DNA of 64,000 bases from Streptomyces sp. ISL-12 (GTDB lineage Bacteria > Actinomycetota > Actinomycetes > Streptomycetales > Streptomycetaceae). The position numbers and the translations under genes are program-made. Below are positions 1 to 7,371 of the stretch, in pieces. The stretch spans positions 38,001 through 102,000 of the forward strand of contig NZ_JAGGOO010000036.1 in assembly GCF_018614415.1 (NCBI RefSeq), read 5' to 3'. The notes under the pieces are model-generated. The model was not told the origin of the DNA. It ran no database searches and was given only the letters and a program-made list of their open reading frames with translations. Each line of letters opens with the position of its first letter. Positions within the stretch are counted from its first letter, which is position 1.

Positions 1-507
1 GCGCTGCACCTGGCCGAGGGCGGTGACCTGGAGGGCACCCGCTGGTGGTTCGACTCGGCCGTCGCGAACGGCGTGCGGTTCGACGCCGTCGGCCTGTCGT
101 ACTACGGGTACTGGCACGGGACGCTGTCCGACTTCCAGACCACCCTGGACGACGCCGCCACCCGCTACGGCAAGCCGGTCTTCGTCGCTGAGACGGCCTA
201 CCCCTTCCGCCTCGACAGCGAGGACGCGCAGGAGAACATCATCGACCTCGACGGGGAACTCGTCCCCGGCTACCCGGCCACCCCCGCCGGACAGACGAGG
301 TGGATGAACGACATCGCGAGCATCGTGGAGGCCGTACCGAACGGCCGCGGCCTGGGCGTCTTCTACTGGGAGGCCACCTGGACCGCCGTCACCGGCAACG
401 GCTGGGACCCCACCGACCCCGCCTCAGGCAACGGCTGGGAGAACCAGGCCCTCTTCGGCTACGACGACCGGGCCCTGCCGGCGATGAGCTGGTTCGGCCA
501 CCGCTGA
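1..507 (+). CDS. GH53 arabinogalactan endo-beta-1,4-galactanase, C-terminal part
   Basis: The open frame enters from outside the window, so only the last 168 residues are visible. GH53 enzymes cut beta-1,4-galactan in pectin side chains and are normally secreted. The visible part carries the late TIM-barrel strands, including GLSYYGYWHG (from about residue 31) and FVAETAYPF (about residue 61), where the Glu is expected to be the catalytic nucleophile of this family. The end reads VFYWEATW followed by a Trp-rich tail and a normal stop. Signal peptide and acid/base residue lie upstream and cannot be checked. Confidence 0.85.
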   Translation, partial: ALHLAEGGDLEGTRWWFDSAVANGVRFDAVGLSYYGYWHGTLSDFQTTLDDAATRYGKPVFVAETAYPFRLDSEDAQENIIDLDGELVPGYPATPAGQTRWMNDIASIVEAVPNGRGLGVFYWEATWTAVTGNGWDPTDPASGNGWENQALFGYDDRALPAMSWFGHR

Positions 508-578
508 CGCGTCCCCCGGCTCCCGGCAGATCGTGCCGCACCGGACGTGGGACACCGTGTTCCGGGTACTCGCGGCGC

Positions 579-1367
579 ATGGCACTCACACACGGCACAT
601 CCCGCACTCACGGCTCCGGCCGGGGGCCGGCCGCGAGCATCGGCATCGGTGTCGCGGCGGGTGTGACGGCTGCGGCCGGTCTGCTGTTCGGCCGCAAGGC
701 CGCCACGATCAGCAAGACCGGCAAGGGACACCCGCTCAAGCACCGCGCGCTGGACCTCGCGGCCGGCGCCATGCAGCCGAAACACCCGCTCGACGCGATG
801 AGCACCTACCTCGACGGCTTCCACATGTACGCCGACGACATGGGCCGACAGGTGGAAGCCACGCACTTCTGCATCCATCTCCAGCACGACCTGCACCAGT
901 GCGTGATCTTCGACCGCAACGCGCCCGACGCCCGTCTGATCGGCATCGAGTACATCATCAGCGAGGAGCGGTTCCGCGGCCTGCCCGAGGACGAGAAACG
1001 GCTGTGGCACAGCCACCACTACGAGGTGAAGTCCGGCACCCTCACCGCCCCGGGCATCCCCGACATGGCCGAGCACGCCTACTTCGAGGATCTCGTGACG
1101 ACCTACGGCAAGACGTTCCACACCTGGCAGTACGACCGCGACGACTTCCCCTACGGCATCCCGCAGCTGATGATGGGCTTCACCGAGGACGGACAGCTCG
1201 CGCCGGAACTGGTCCGGGCCCGGGACGAGAGGCTCGGCGTCTCGACGTCCCGCAAGCGGCGCGGCCGGGCGGACATCCCGGTCCCGGAGGTGGCACCGGG
1301 CGCCAACGCGTGGGAGAGCGGCCGGACCGTACGGACCCGCCTCGAAGAGGTCGACTTCAAACGGTAG
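579..1367 (+). CDS. DUF1264 (oil-body-associated-protein-like) family protein
   Basis: A 262-aa protein. Residues about 70-220 match the DUF1264/OBAP family: FHMYADDMGRQVEATHFC, an HHYEVKSGTL block, APGIP, and YGKTFHTWQ. The N-terminus has a small-residue stretch with a basic flank that could be a weak membrane segment or signal-like region. ATG 579 is the first plausible start after the galactanase stop; no strong Shine-Dalgarno is visible. The biochemical role of the bacterial family is unknown. It stands alone, convergent with the next gene. Confidence 0.8.
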   Translation: MALTHGTSRTHGSGRGPAASIGIGVAAGVTAAAGLLFGRKAATISKTGKGHPLKHRALDLAAGAMQPKHPLDAMSTYLDGFHMYADDMGRQVEATHFCIHLQHDLHQCVIFDRNAPDARLIGIEYIISEERFRGLPEDEKRLWHSHHYEVKSGTLTAPGIPDMAEHAYFEDLVTTYGKTFHTWQYDRDDFPYGIPQLMMGFTEDGQLAPELVRARDERLGVSTSRKRRGRADIPVPEVAPGANAWESGRTVRTRLEEVDFKR

Positions 1368-1409
1368 CCGCCGCGCCGGCCCGGCCGGTCCCGCGCGCGG
1401 CCGGACGCC

Positions 1410-2324
1410 TCACAGGTGGGCGACGTAGAAGCGCGCGAGCCGTTCGACGGCGGCGTCGACGTACTCGGGCTCGTCGTACATCTCGTAGTGTCCGGCGCCG
1501 TCGATCACCATGAGGTCGACGGGATTGGGTGCCGTCTTCCACAGCCGCATGCCGGCGTCGTAGGAGCCGGTGGTGCCGACGCGTCCGGCGAGAATGACCT
1601 GCAGTGGCTGGGTCATGAGCGGGTCGACCAGGTGGAACGCGTCGTAGCCCAGCAGGAGGGAGTCGCCGCGCGCGAGGCGGCGGTTGGTGGTGTGCTCGGC
1701 GATGCCCCGTTCGGTGCGGTAGTAGGTGATCGCCTGGGTGGTGTCGATGTCGGTCAGCCCGGCCGCCGCGGCGTCCTCCAGGGTGTCGGGCAGCCAGTTC
1801 ACCCGGGCCGGCTCGCCGGAGCGGATCTCCTCCGTGCGCGCGTCGGCGAGGGCGTCGAGCGCGGTGGCCGGGCCGTCGGGCTGGAAGCCGCGGAACGCGG
1901 TGCCGATGTCGGCGGGGACGACTGTGCCGACGGCCTTGATGCGGTGGTCGGTGCGGGCGGTGTGCACGGCGTAGCCGCCTCCGGCGCAGATGCCGAGGAC
2001 GCCGACGCGATGCGGGTCGATACCGGGGATCGTGGTCAGCGCGTCGAGGGCGTAGGAGATGTCCTCGCCTCGGCGGTAGGGGTCTTCCAGGTCGCGGGGT
2101 TCGCCTCCGCTCTGCCCCTGGTGGGCGGGGTCGAAGACGAGCGCCGCGATACCGCGGGCGGCGAGGCGCGAGGCGTAGTTCGCGCCGATCTGCTCCTTCA
2201 CGCTGCTGCCGGGCGTGGAAAGCACCACGGCGCGCAGCGGCGTGGAGCTGTCGGCGTCGTCGGGCAGGTGGAGGTCGGCCGCGAGGTGGATCGGCCCTCG
2301 CGGGATCGTGATGTGCTGGAGCAT
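1410..2324 (-). CDS. Alpha/beta hydrolase (dienelactone hydrolase/YcjY-like)
   Basis: A 304-aa cytoplasmic alpha/beta hydrolase. The nucleophile elbow reads GICAGGG, with Cys in place of the usual Ser as in dienelactone hydrolases. GAGHYEMYDEPEY near the C-terminus supplies the His, and a VDPLMTQPLQVILAG strand precedes it. The gene is divergent from a MarR regulator with a palindrome between them, so it is probably that regulator's target, perhaps acting on a xenobiotic ester or lactone. Start ATG 2324 has a GAAGGG-like element upstream. The substrate cannot be read from sequence. Confidence 0.85.
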   Translation of the reverse strand: MLQHITIPRGPIHLAADLHLPDDADSSTPLRAVVLSTPGSSVKEQIGANYASRLAARGIAALVFDPAHQGQSGGEPRDLEDPYRRGEDISYALDALTTIPGIDPHRVGVLGICAGGGYAVHTARTDHRIKAVGTVVPADIGTAFRGFQPDGPATALDALADARTEEIRSGEPARVNWLPDTLEDAAAAGLTDIDTTQAITYYRTERGIAEHTTNRRLARGDSLLLGYDAFHLVDPLMTQPLQVILAGRVGTTGSYDAGMRLWKTAPNPVDLMVIDGAGHYEMYDEPEYVDAAVERLARFYVAHL

Positions 2325-2438
2325 GGCGGGCACCCTTCGTGAGGTTGTCGTTCCGTCATCGTCCAGTACGGAACGTCTACTGGTACAGTTTGAAACTAAT
2401 ACAGGACCGTACCACTTCGATTCTTGATGGGGGACCGC
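2325..2438. promoter_or_regulatory. Divergent promoter with MarR-type palindrome
   Basis: This gap between the divergent hydrolase and MarR genes is AT-richer than its surroundings. It contains the 11-bp palindrome AGTTTGAAACT (2387-2397). A wider TGGTAC (2381-2386) is mirrored by GTACCA near 2408-2413. MarR proteins commonly repress a divergent neighbour and themselves from such sites. Confidence 0.55.
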
Positions 2439-2855
2439 ATGCCGGTCGACGGGGCGCAGCTGTGGACGCTGAACCAGCGGCTGCTGAGCGTCGTGATGGA
2501 CGCCTGCACGCCGGAACTGGCCGAGCTGGGGCTGGAGACGAAGGAGTTCTTCGTGCTGGCCGAGGTGGAAGCGTCGCGGTACCCGGCCGAGATCGCCACG
2601 GCACTGCTGCTGCCCAAGGCGAGCGTCACGGTCTATGTCCGCAACCTCGTCGCCAAGGGGTTCGTCCGGCGCGAGATCGACGACGAGGACCTGCGGCGTC
2701 ACCGGCTCGTCCTGACCGGTGAGGGCGTCGAGGCCCGGGACCGGGCGCTCGCCGCCCTCGCGGCGGAGTACGACCGCAGGCTGGCGAGGATCACTCCGCA
2801 GGACCGCGCCGAGCTGCGGCGCATCCTCCAGGACCTGCTCGCCCCGCCCGCCTGA
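2439..2855 (+). CDS. MarR family transcriptional regulator
   Basis: A 138-aa winged-helix protein typical of MarR in length. The recognition helix region reads IATALLLPKASVTVYVRNLVAKGFV and the wing REIDDEDLRRHRLVLT. ATG 2439 is preferred because GGGGGA lies just upstream; ATG 2427 in the same frame is an alternative adding four residues. It probably represses the divergent hydrolase and itself, released by a small ligand. Ligand unknown. Confidence 0.88.
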   Translation: MPVDGAQLWTLNQRLLSVVMDACTPELAELGLETKEFFVLAEVEASRYPAEIATALLLPKASVTVYVRNLVAKGFVRREIDDEDLRRHRLVLTGEGVEARDRALAALAAEYDRRLARITPQDRAELRRILQDLLAPPA

Positions 2856-2858
2856 GAC

Positions 2859-3262
2859 TCACACTCCGGAGGAGACTTCCGCCTTCTCGCTGTTTCCTGG
2901 CCCCTCGGCCTGGGCGAGCCGCTTGTCGCGGCGTACGGAGGACCAGAAGGAGGCGCCGATCACCCCGTCGAAGGAGAAGGAGGCGTCCAGGACTTCCAGG
3001 CAGAGGAACATGAAGAACGCCGTCTCGCCGGCGGGCGACCGCCGACTTGGGCCTGCCCGAGCGGGCGGCGGCTTCCTCGGCCTCGTGCTCGCGTTCCTCC
3101 TCCTCTGCGAGCTTGTCCTCGAAGAAGCCGGAGAGTCCGCCGACGATCAGGTAGGTGATCAGGCCCGCGATGCCGGCCAGCAGCGGTCTCGGCCTTGTCG
3201 ACGTGGGTGCCGCCGTGCTGGTGGCCGTGGGTGGCGAAGGTCATCGCGGAGATCGGCAGCAC
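2859..3262 (-). pseudogene. Decayed DUF475 (TerC-related) membrane protein gene
   Basis: Read on the minus strand, the pieces of a DUF475 integral membrane protein appear in order but in different frames: ITAMTFATH-like ISAMTFATHGHQHGGTHVDK, then LLAGIAGLITYLIVGGLSGFFEDK followed by an acidic EEEERE stretch, then GETAFFMFLCLEVLDASFSF, DGVIGA, and finally SFWSSVRR near the stop. The N-terminal half is absent, there are frame changes near 3175 and 3030, and the stretch between DGVIGA and SFWSS is deleted. The remnant butts against a headless cupin at about 3263-3271, marking a deletion junction. DUF475 neighbours are often tellurite or metal stress related. Confidence 0.8.
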
Positions 3263-3270
3263 GGCCCTGC

Positions 3271-3693
3271 TTCGCCTCCTTCGAGCCCGCGGTCCTGCGC
3301 CCGGCCGAGCTGACCTCCTTCAGCCGCGGCGGCGGCGCCCGCACCATCCCGCTGGTCACCCGGGCCGTCGGCGCGGAGGTCTTCCTCACCGGCCAGACCC
3401 TCTTCGAGGGCGGCGCGGGCATCGCCCTGCACACCCACAACTGCCCGGAGAGCATGACCATCCTCGAAGGCGGTGCCGTCGTCGAGATCGACGGCACCGA
3501 ACACGTCACCCGCTTCGACACCACCTACGTCCCCGCCGGCACTCCCCACCGCTTCCGCGACGCCTCCGCCACCGAGCCGATGCGGATCCTGTGGATCTAC
3601 GCCTCCGTCGACGCCACCCGCACCCTCGTCGAGACCGGTGTCACCGCACGCGTCGACGCCGAGCACAACAAGGCCGCCACGCACCGCGACTGA
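3271..3693 (+). CDS. Cupin-domain protein, 5' end truncated at a deletion junction
   Basis: About 140 codons of a small single-domain cupin: AVLRPAELTSFSRGGGAR, HTHNCPESMTILEG (metal-type HxH...E motif), and YVPAGTPHRF (second His motif), ending with a normal stop. No ATG, GTG or TTG lies in frame near the expected N-terminus. Upstream the frame runs into the antisense DUF475 remnant, so the real start and promoter seem to have been lost. It may be silent, or translated from an unusual start. A short gap separates it from the following monooxygenase-like gene, with which it probably formed an operon. Confidence 0.6.
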   Translation, partial: FASFEPAVLRPAELTSFSRGGGARTIPLVTRAVGAEVFLTGQTLFEGGAGIALHTHNCPESMTILEGGAVVEIDGTEHVTRFDTTYVPAGTPHRFRDASATEPMRILWIYASVDATRTLVETGVTARVDAEHNKAATHRD

Positions 3694-3729
3694 CCGGACC
3701 GACGTATCCCGAGAGCAGGAACCAGCACC

Positions 3730-4026
3730 GTGATCACCGAGATCGCCGAGATCGAGATCCACTCGGGCCAGGAGGAGCAGTTCGAGGAGGCCGTCGCCCA
3801 GGCCCTGCCCTTCTTCCTCGCGGCCGACGGCTGCCACGGAGTCGACCTGCACCGCAGTGTCGAACATCCCTCCCGCTACCGGCTGACGGTCCGGTGGGAG
3901 ACGGTCGAGCACCACACCGTCACCTTCCGCGGCTCCGGGGGCTTCGCCCGCCGGCGGGCCATGGCCGGCCCGCACTACGCGGCTCCGCCGCAGGTCGAAG
4001 ACGTATATTCCGTCCTCGCACCATGA
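3730..4026 (+). CDS. Antibiotic biosynthesis monooxygenase (ABM)-type ferredoxin-like protein
   Basis: A 98-aa protein with the dimeric alpha-beta barrel pattern of the ABM family: ITEIAEIEIHSGQEEQFEEAV at the start, then YRLTVRWETVEHHTVTFR. GTG 3730 has GAGAGCAGGA upstream. Members range from quinone-forming monooxygenases to heme-degrading enzymes and many have no known reaction; no substrate can be assigned. It follows the truncated cupin closely and may have been co-transcribed with it. Confidence 0.75.
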   Translation: MITEIAEIEIHSGQEEQFEEAVAQALPFFLAADGCHGVDLHRSVEHPSRYRLTVRWETVEHHTVTFRGSGGFARRRAMAGPHYAAPPQVEDVYSVLAP

Positions 4027-4319
4027 CGCCGGCCCCGTACCGAACCGCGGCATGATCCGCGTCGGGGACCGGTGATCCGTGCCACCGGCCGCGCGCCCTC
4101 ACCCGTCGAGGCTCCCGCGCCGAGCCTCGGGACCAGGCTGAGCCGGTACGGAGAGACACTGGAACCCCTCAGGGCGAGAGCCGGGTCCGCCGACCCCCGT
4201 GCGGCGGACCCGGCGCGGCGCGACCGGACCGCGTTTCCCTCCCCCGAAGGCAACGCGATCCGGCCGCTTCCCCGGCGCCGGTCAGTGGCGCTCCCCTTCC
4301 GGTGTGACGGCCCGTGCTG

Positions 4320-5405
4320 TCACCAGCACATGACCGCCGTCTCGCCCGGACCCCACGAGGAGTACAGGCGGACCCGGACGACGTAGCGGCGGCCCTTGAC
4401 GAGCCGTGTTCTGAGCCTGGCGTTGTGCGGCGTGCCACCGTCGTCCTCGCCGACGAGGAAGCGCGGCTCGCCCTCCCGCTCCTCGAAGACCACGACGACG
4501 GTGTCGCCCTCACCGAAGACCGCCACGGTGTAGTCGCGGGTCTCCGGCGGCTCGATGACCAGGTCGGCCTGCTCACCCGCGCCCAGCCCGAGCGGCACCG
4601 AGCGGAACGGCACCAGCGCGGTCGGCCCGGAGGGATCGGCCGGCGGGTACCAGCGCAGGACGAACTCCTTGTCGGCGGCCGAGAGCGTGCCGGGCGGGTG
4701 CAACCCGCCGCGGTACTGCTCCGGCTCCAGGACCAGCCCGGACGGGAACGGATACTCCATGATCGACTGCGGGTCCCAGACGGCCCCGTTGACCTCGTCC
4801 GCGTCGAGCTTGCGCAGTATGTTGAAGTACGTCCGGTCCCGGCTCCAGTGGTTCGGCGGGCCGGACAGCTCCGCGTAGACGGCCTCGTCGTCCCAGTGGA
4901 TCCCGGCGAACGGGCTCTGGTGCTCGTGCAGCATCCCCAGCGCGTGCCCGATCTCGTGCAGGGCCGTGCAGCGGTCCCCCGACGCGGCCAGGTCCCAGCC
5001 GAAGTTCATGGTGCGTTCGTTCAGGCCGACCTTGAGGGCGTCCTTCCCCACCGCCGACCACGAGCCGTCGCCCGCCTGGAAACCGATCCGCAGCTCCGCC
5101 TCGGAGCGGTCGCCGACCTCGGTGAAGACGAGTCCGATACCGAGGTCCCGCCACTCACGGAAGCAGGACCGCACCAGCTCGCGTTGCTCCTCGCTCCCGG
5201 CCCACGGCACCCGGCGCGTACGGCCCGTACCCGGGACCGTGATGACCGAGGCGTCGGCGTCACCGTCGAAGAAGTAGTAGTGCAGCACAGTGCCGTTGAC
5301 CCACATCCGCCGCCCGCCGACGAGCGCGCCGAGCCGCTCGGCGGCCAGCCCCGGCGGCAACGCGGGGGCGGGCTGCTGCGGCAGCGAGCAGTAGCGGGCG
5401 GTCAT
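4320..5405 (-). CDS. Astacin-like (M12A) zinc metallopeptidase
   Basis: A 361-aa zinc peptidase. HEIGHALGMLHEH (about residues 150-162) gives the HExxHxxGxxH zinc site plus the astacin Glu. SIMEYPF (about residue 215) is the Met-turn, here with Tyr following as expected in astacins. A C-terminal beta-rich domain of about 120 residues follows. There is no obvious signal peptide, so export, if any, is non-classical. The promoter region (5465-5492) shares a two-block motif with the TPR-CHAT gene 5 kb away, suggesting joint control. Confidence 0.85.
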   Translation of the reverse strand: MTARYCSLPQQPAPALPPGLAAERLGALVGGRRMWVNGTVLHYYFFDGDADASVITVPGTGRTRRVPWAGSEEQRELVRSCFREWRDLGIGLVFTEVGDRSEAELRIGFQAGDGSWSAVGKDALKVGLNERTMNFGWDLAASGDRCTALHEIGHALGMLHEHQSPFAGIHWDDEAVYAELSGPPNHWSRDRTYFNILRKLDADEVNGAVWDPQSIMEYPFPSGLVLEPEQYRGGLHPPGTLSAADKEFVLRWYPPADPSGPTALVPFRSVPLGLGAGEQADLVIEPPETRDYTVAVFGEGDTVVVVFEEREGEPRFLVGEDDGGTPHNARLRTRLVKGRRYVVRVRLYSSWGPGETAVMCW

Positions 5406-5464
5406 GTGATCAGCGTGCCGTCCGGGCGGCCCCGGCGCCTGAGTCGAGGTCTACTCAACTGCCC

Positions 5465-5492
5465 CTGTATCAGAATTGAGCAACCGGACTCT
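5465..5492 (-). promoter_or_regulatory. Shared promoter-like motif, copy 1
   Basis: On the minus strand this reads AGAGTCCGG, 11 bp, TGATACAG. The identical two blocks with identical spacing occur at 10282-10309 upstream of the TPR-CHAT gene. The blocks sit like -35 and -10 elements, about 60 bp before the peptidase start. The spacer sequences are unrelated, which argues for selection on the blocks rather than recent duplication. Confidence 0.5.
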
Positions 5493-5517
5493 CCTTGTCG
5501 TGACGACTTTCGACGTG

Positions 5518-7323
5518 ATGCCCCTGGAGCGGGGCGCGAGGACACCGGCGGCCGGGACCTGGCCGTTCACCGGACGCGCGGACGAACTGGAGCTGGTACG
5601 CCGGTCGGTGACCGCGGGCCGGCCCGGAACCGTGATCACCGGCCCGGCGGGCCGTGGCAAGACCCGGCTGGTCACCGAGGCCCTCCGCGGTACCGACCAC
5701 GTCCGCGCGGCCGGCACACCCGAGACCCGCCACCTGCCGTTCGCCGCCTTCGCCCACCTGCTGCCCGAACCCGTCACGCTGCACCGCGCGGTCCAACTGC
5801 TCTCCGGCGTACGGCTGCTGGTGGTGGACGACGCCCATCTGCTGGACGACTCCTCGGCCGCCCTGGTCCACCAACTCGCCGTGCACGGCCGCACCCGGCT
5901 GCTGGTCGTCGTGACGGACACCGCCGCCGCGCCCGAGGCGGTCTCCCGGCTGTGGACCGGCGAACTGCTGCCCCGTCTCATCCTCGAACCGCTGCCCCGC
6001 GAGGAGACCGCCGACCTGCTCACGGCGGCCGTCGGCACCGCCCCCGAACCGCTCACCGCCGGACGGCTGCACCGCCTGTGCCGCGGGGACCTGCGGCTGC
6101 TGCGCGAACTGCTCGGCGCGGTACGCGAACGGGGCCCGTTCAGCACGGTCCCGGAGACGGGGGAGTGGAGCTGGCGCGGCCCCGTGCCGGTCACCGCGAC
6201 CCTGCGGGAACGTACCGCCCCCGCCCTCGGCCGCCGCACGCCCGAGGAGCGGGAGACCCTGGAGCGGCTGGCCTTCGCCGAACCCCTGGCGCCCGCCCTG
6301 GACGACCTCGACCTGGACGTGCTGGAACGGCTGGAGACCGAGGGCCTGGTCGAGGTCGACGACGAGCACGGCACGGTACGGCTCGCCCATCCCCTGCACG
6401 GCCCGGTGCTGCGCGCCGCCGCGGGCCGGCTGCGGGCCCGGCGGCTGACCCGCGCCCCCGGCGGCTGCGGACGGGCCCTGGAGGCGGAGACGGCCGCCCT
6501 CGCCCGGCGCGTCGAGCGGGCCGACGTACGCGACGCCGAGGCACCGGTGGGGGAGTGGCTGGTCGCCGAGGGGGCCCGGGTACCGGCCGGCGACGCGGCC
6601 GTGCGGGCCCGGTTCGCGCGGCTGCGCGGCCGGCTGCGGGAAGCCGCGGCATGGGCCCGCGAGGGGCTGCGCTCGTCCCCCGGCGACCCTGTCTGCCGTA
6701 CCGAACTCGCCCTCGCCGCAGCGCAGTCGGGCCGAGCCGTGTCCGACGGCGGAGTGTCCGACGGCGGGGCCGCCGTCTGGTCCGCCGCCGCGCGCGGCGA
6801 CCTCGACGCGGCCCTGGCCGCCGTGGCCGACGACGCCTACGACGCCGTACGGCTCGGCGTGCCGGAGCGGGCCGCCGGACGGCTGACCGGGGTGTTCGCC
6901 GCCCACGCGGACGCCCTCGCACGCCGCGACGGACCGGCCCTGGACCGGGCCGCCGGGGAGCTGGAGCGCCGGGGCTTCCTGCTGTTCGCGGCGGAGGCGC
7001 ATGCCCAGGCGGCACGGGTCCACCGCGACCCGAGCGCCGCGCGCACCGCCCGTACCCGGGCCGTCGCCCTGGCCCGCCGCTGCCAGGGCGCCCGGACCCC
7101 GGCCCTGTCCGGGCTGGTCCTCGGCGAACTCACCGCCCGGCAGCGGCAGATCGTCACCCTCGCCGCCGCCGGACTGAGCAACCGGCAGATCGCGGAGAGA
7201 CTCACCCTCTCCGTCCGGACCGTCGGCAACCACCTCTACAGCGCCTACGCCCGCCTCGGTGGCGGCGACCGGGGCGCGCTGCCGTGGCTGGTGGAGCTGC
7301 CCGGGGCGCGAGCGGCGGCCTGA
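5518..7323 (+). CDS. LAL-type LuxR regulator with N-terminal ATPase domain
   Basis: About 601 aa. An AAA-type ATPase domain opens with FTGRADEL, Walker A GPAGRGKT (about residue 43) and Walker B LLVVDDAH (about 100). The middle is helical, and the C-terminus is a LuxR HTH (LTARQRQIVTLAAAGLSNRQ..., about residues 538-585). LAL proteins are often cluster or pathway activators; this one is short for the family, with a reduced sensor region. The frame is open from TTG 5476, but that codon lies inside the shared promoter-like motif, so ATG 5518 or GTG 5500 is preferred. It lies between the peptidase and CHAT genes and may control them. Confidence 0.8.
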   Translation: MPLERGARTPAAGTWPFTGRADELELVRRSVTAGRPGTVITGPAGRGKTRLVTEALRGTDHVRAAGTPETRHLPFAAFAHLLPEPVTLHRAVQLLSGVRLLVVDDAHLLDDSSAALVHQLAVHGRTRLLVVVTDTAAAPEAVSRLWTGELLPRLILEPLPREETADLLTAAVGTAPEPLTAGRLHRLCRGDLRLLRELLGAVRERGPFSTVPETGEWSWRGPVPVTATLRERTAPALGRRTPEERETLERLAFAEPLAPALDDLDLDVLERLETEGLVEVDDEHGTVRLAHPLHGPVLRAAAGRLRARRLTRAPGGCGRALEAETAALARRVERADVRDAEAPVGEWLVAEGARVPAGDAAVRARFARLRGRLREAAAWAREGLRSSPGDPVCRTELALAAAQSGRAVSDGGVSDGGAAVWSAAARGDLDAALAAVADDAYDAVRLGVPERAAGRLTGVFAAHADALARRDGPALDRAAGELERRGFLLFAAEAHAQAARVHRDPSAARTARTRAVALARRCQGARTPALSGLVLGELTARQRQIVTLAAAGLSNRQIAERLTLSVRTVGNHLYSAYARLGGGDRGALPWLVELPGARAAA

Positions 7324-7371
7324 CCGGGGACCCGGCACACACCGGGCACGGGGCGCGAGGGGCGGCCGGGT

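Noticed and set aside
5476..5478. TTG 5476 as start of the LAL gene
   Set aside because: It lies within the shared promoter-like motif; downstream GTG or ATG is more plausible.
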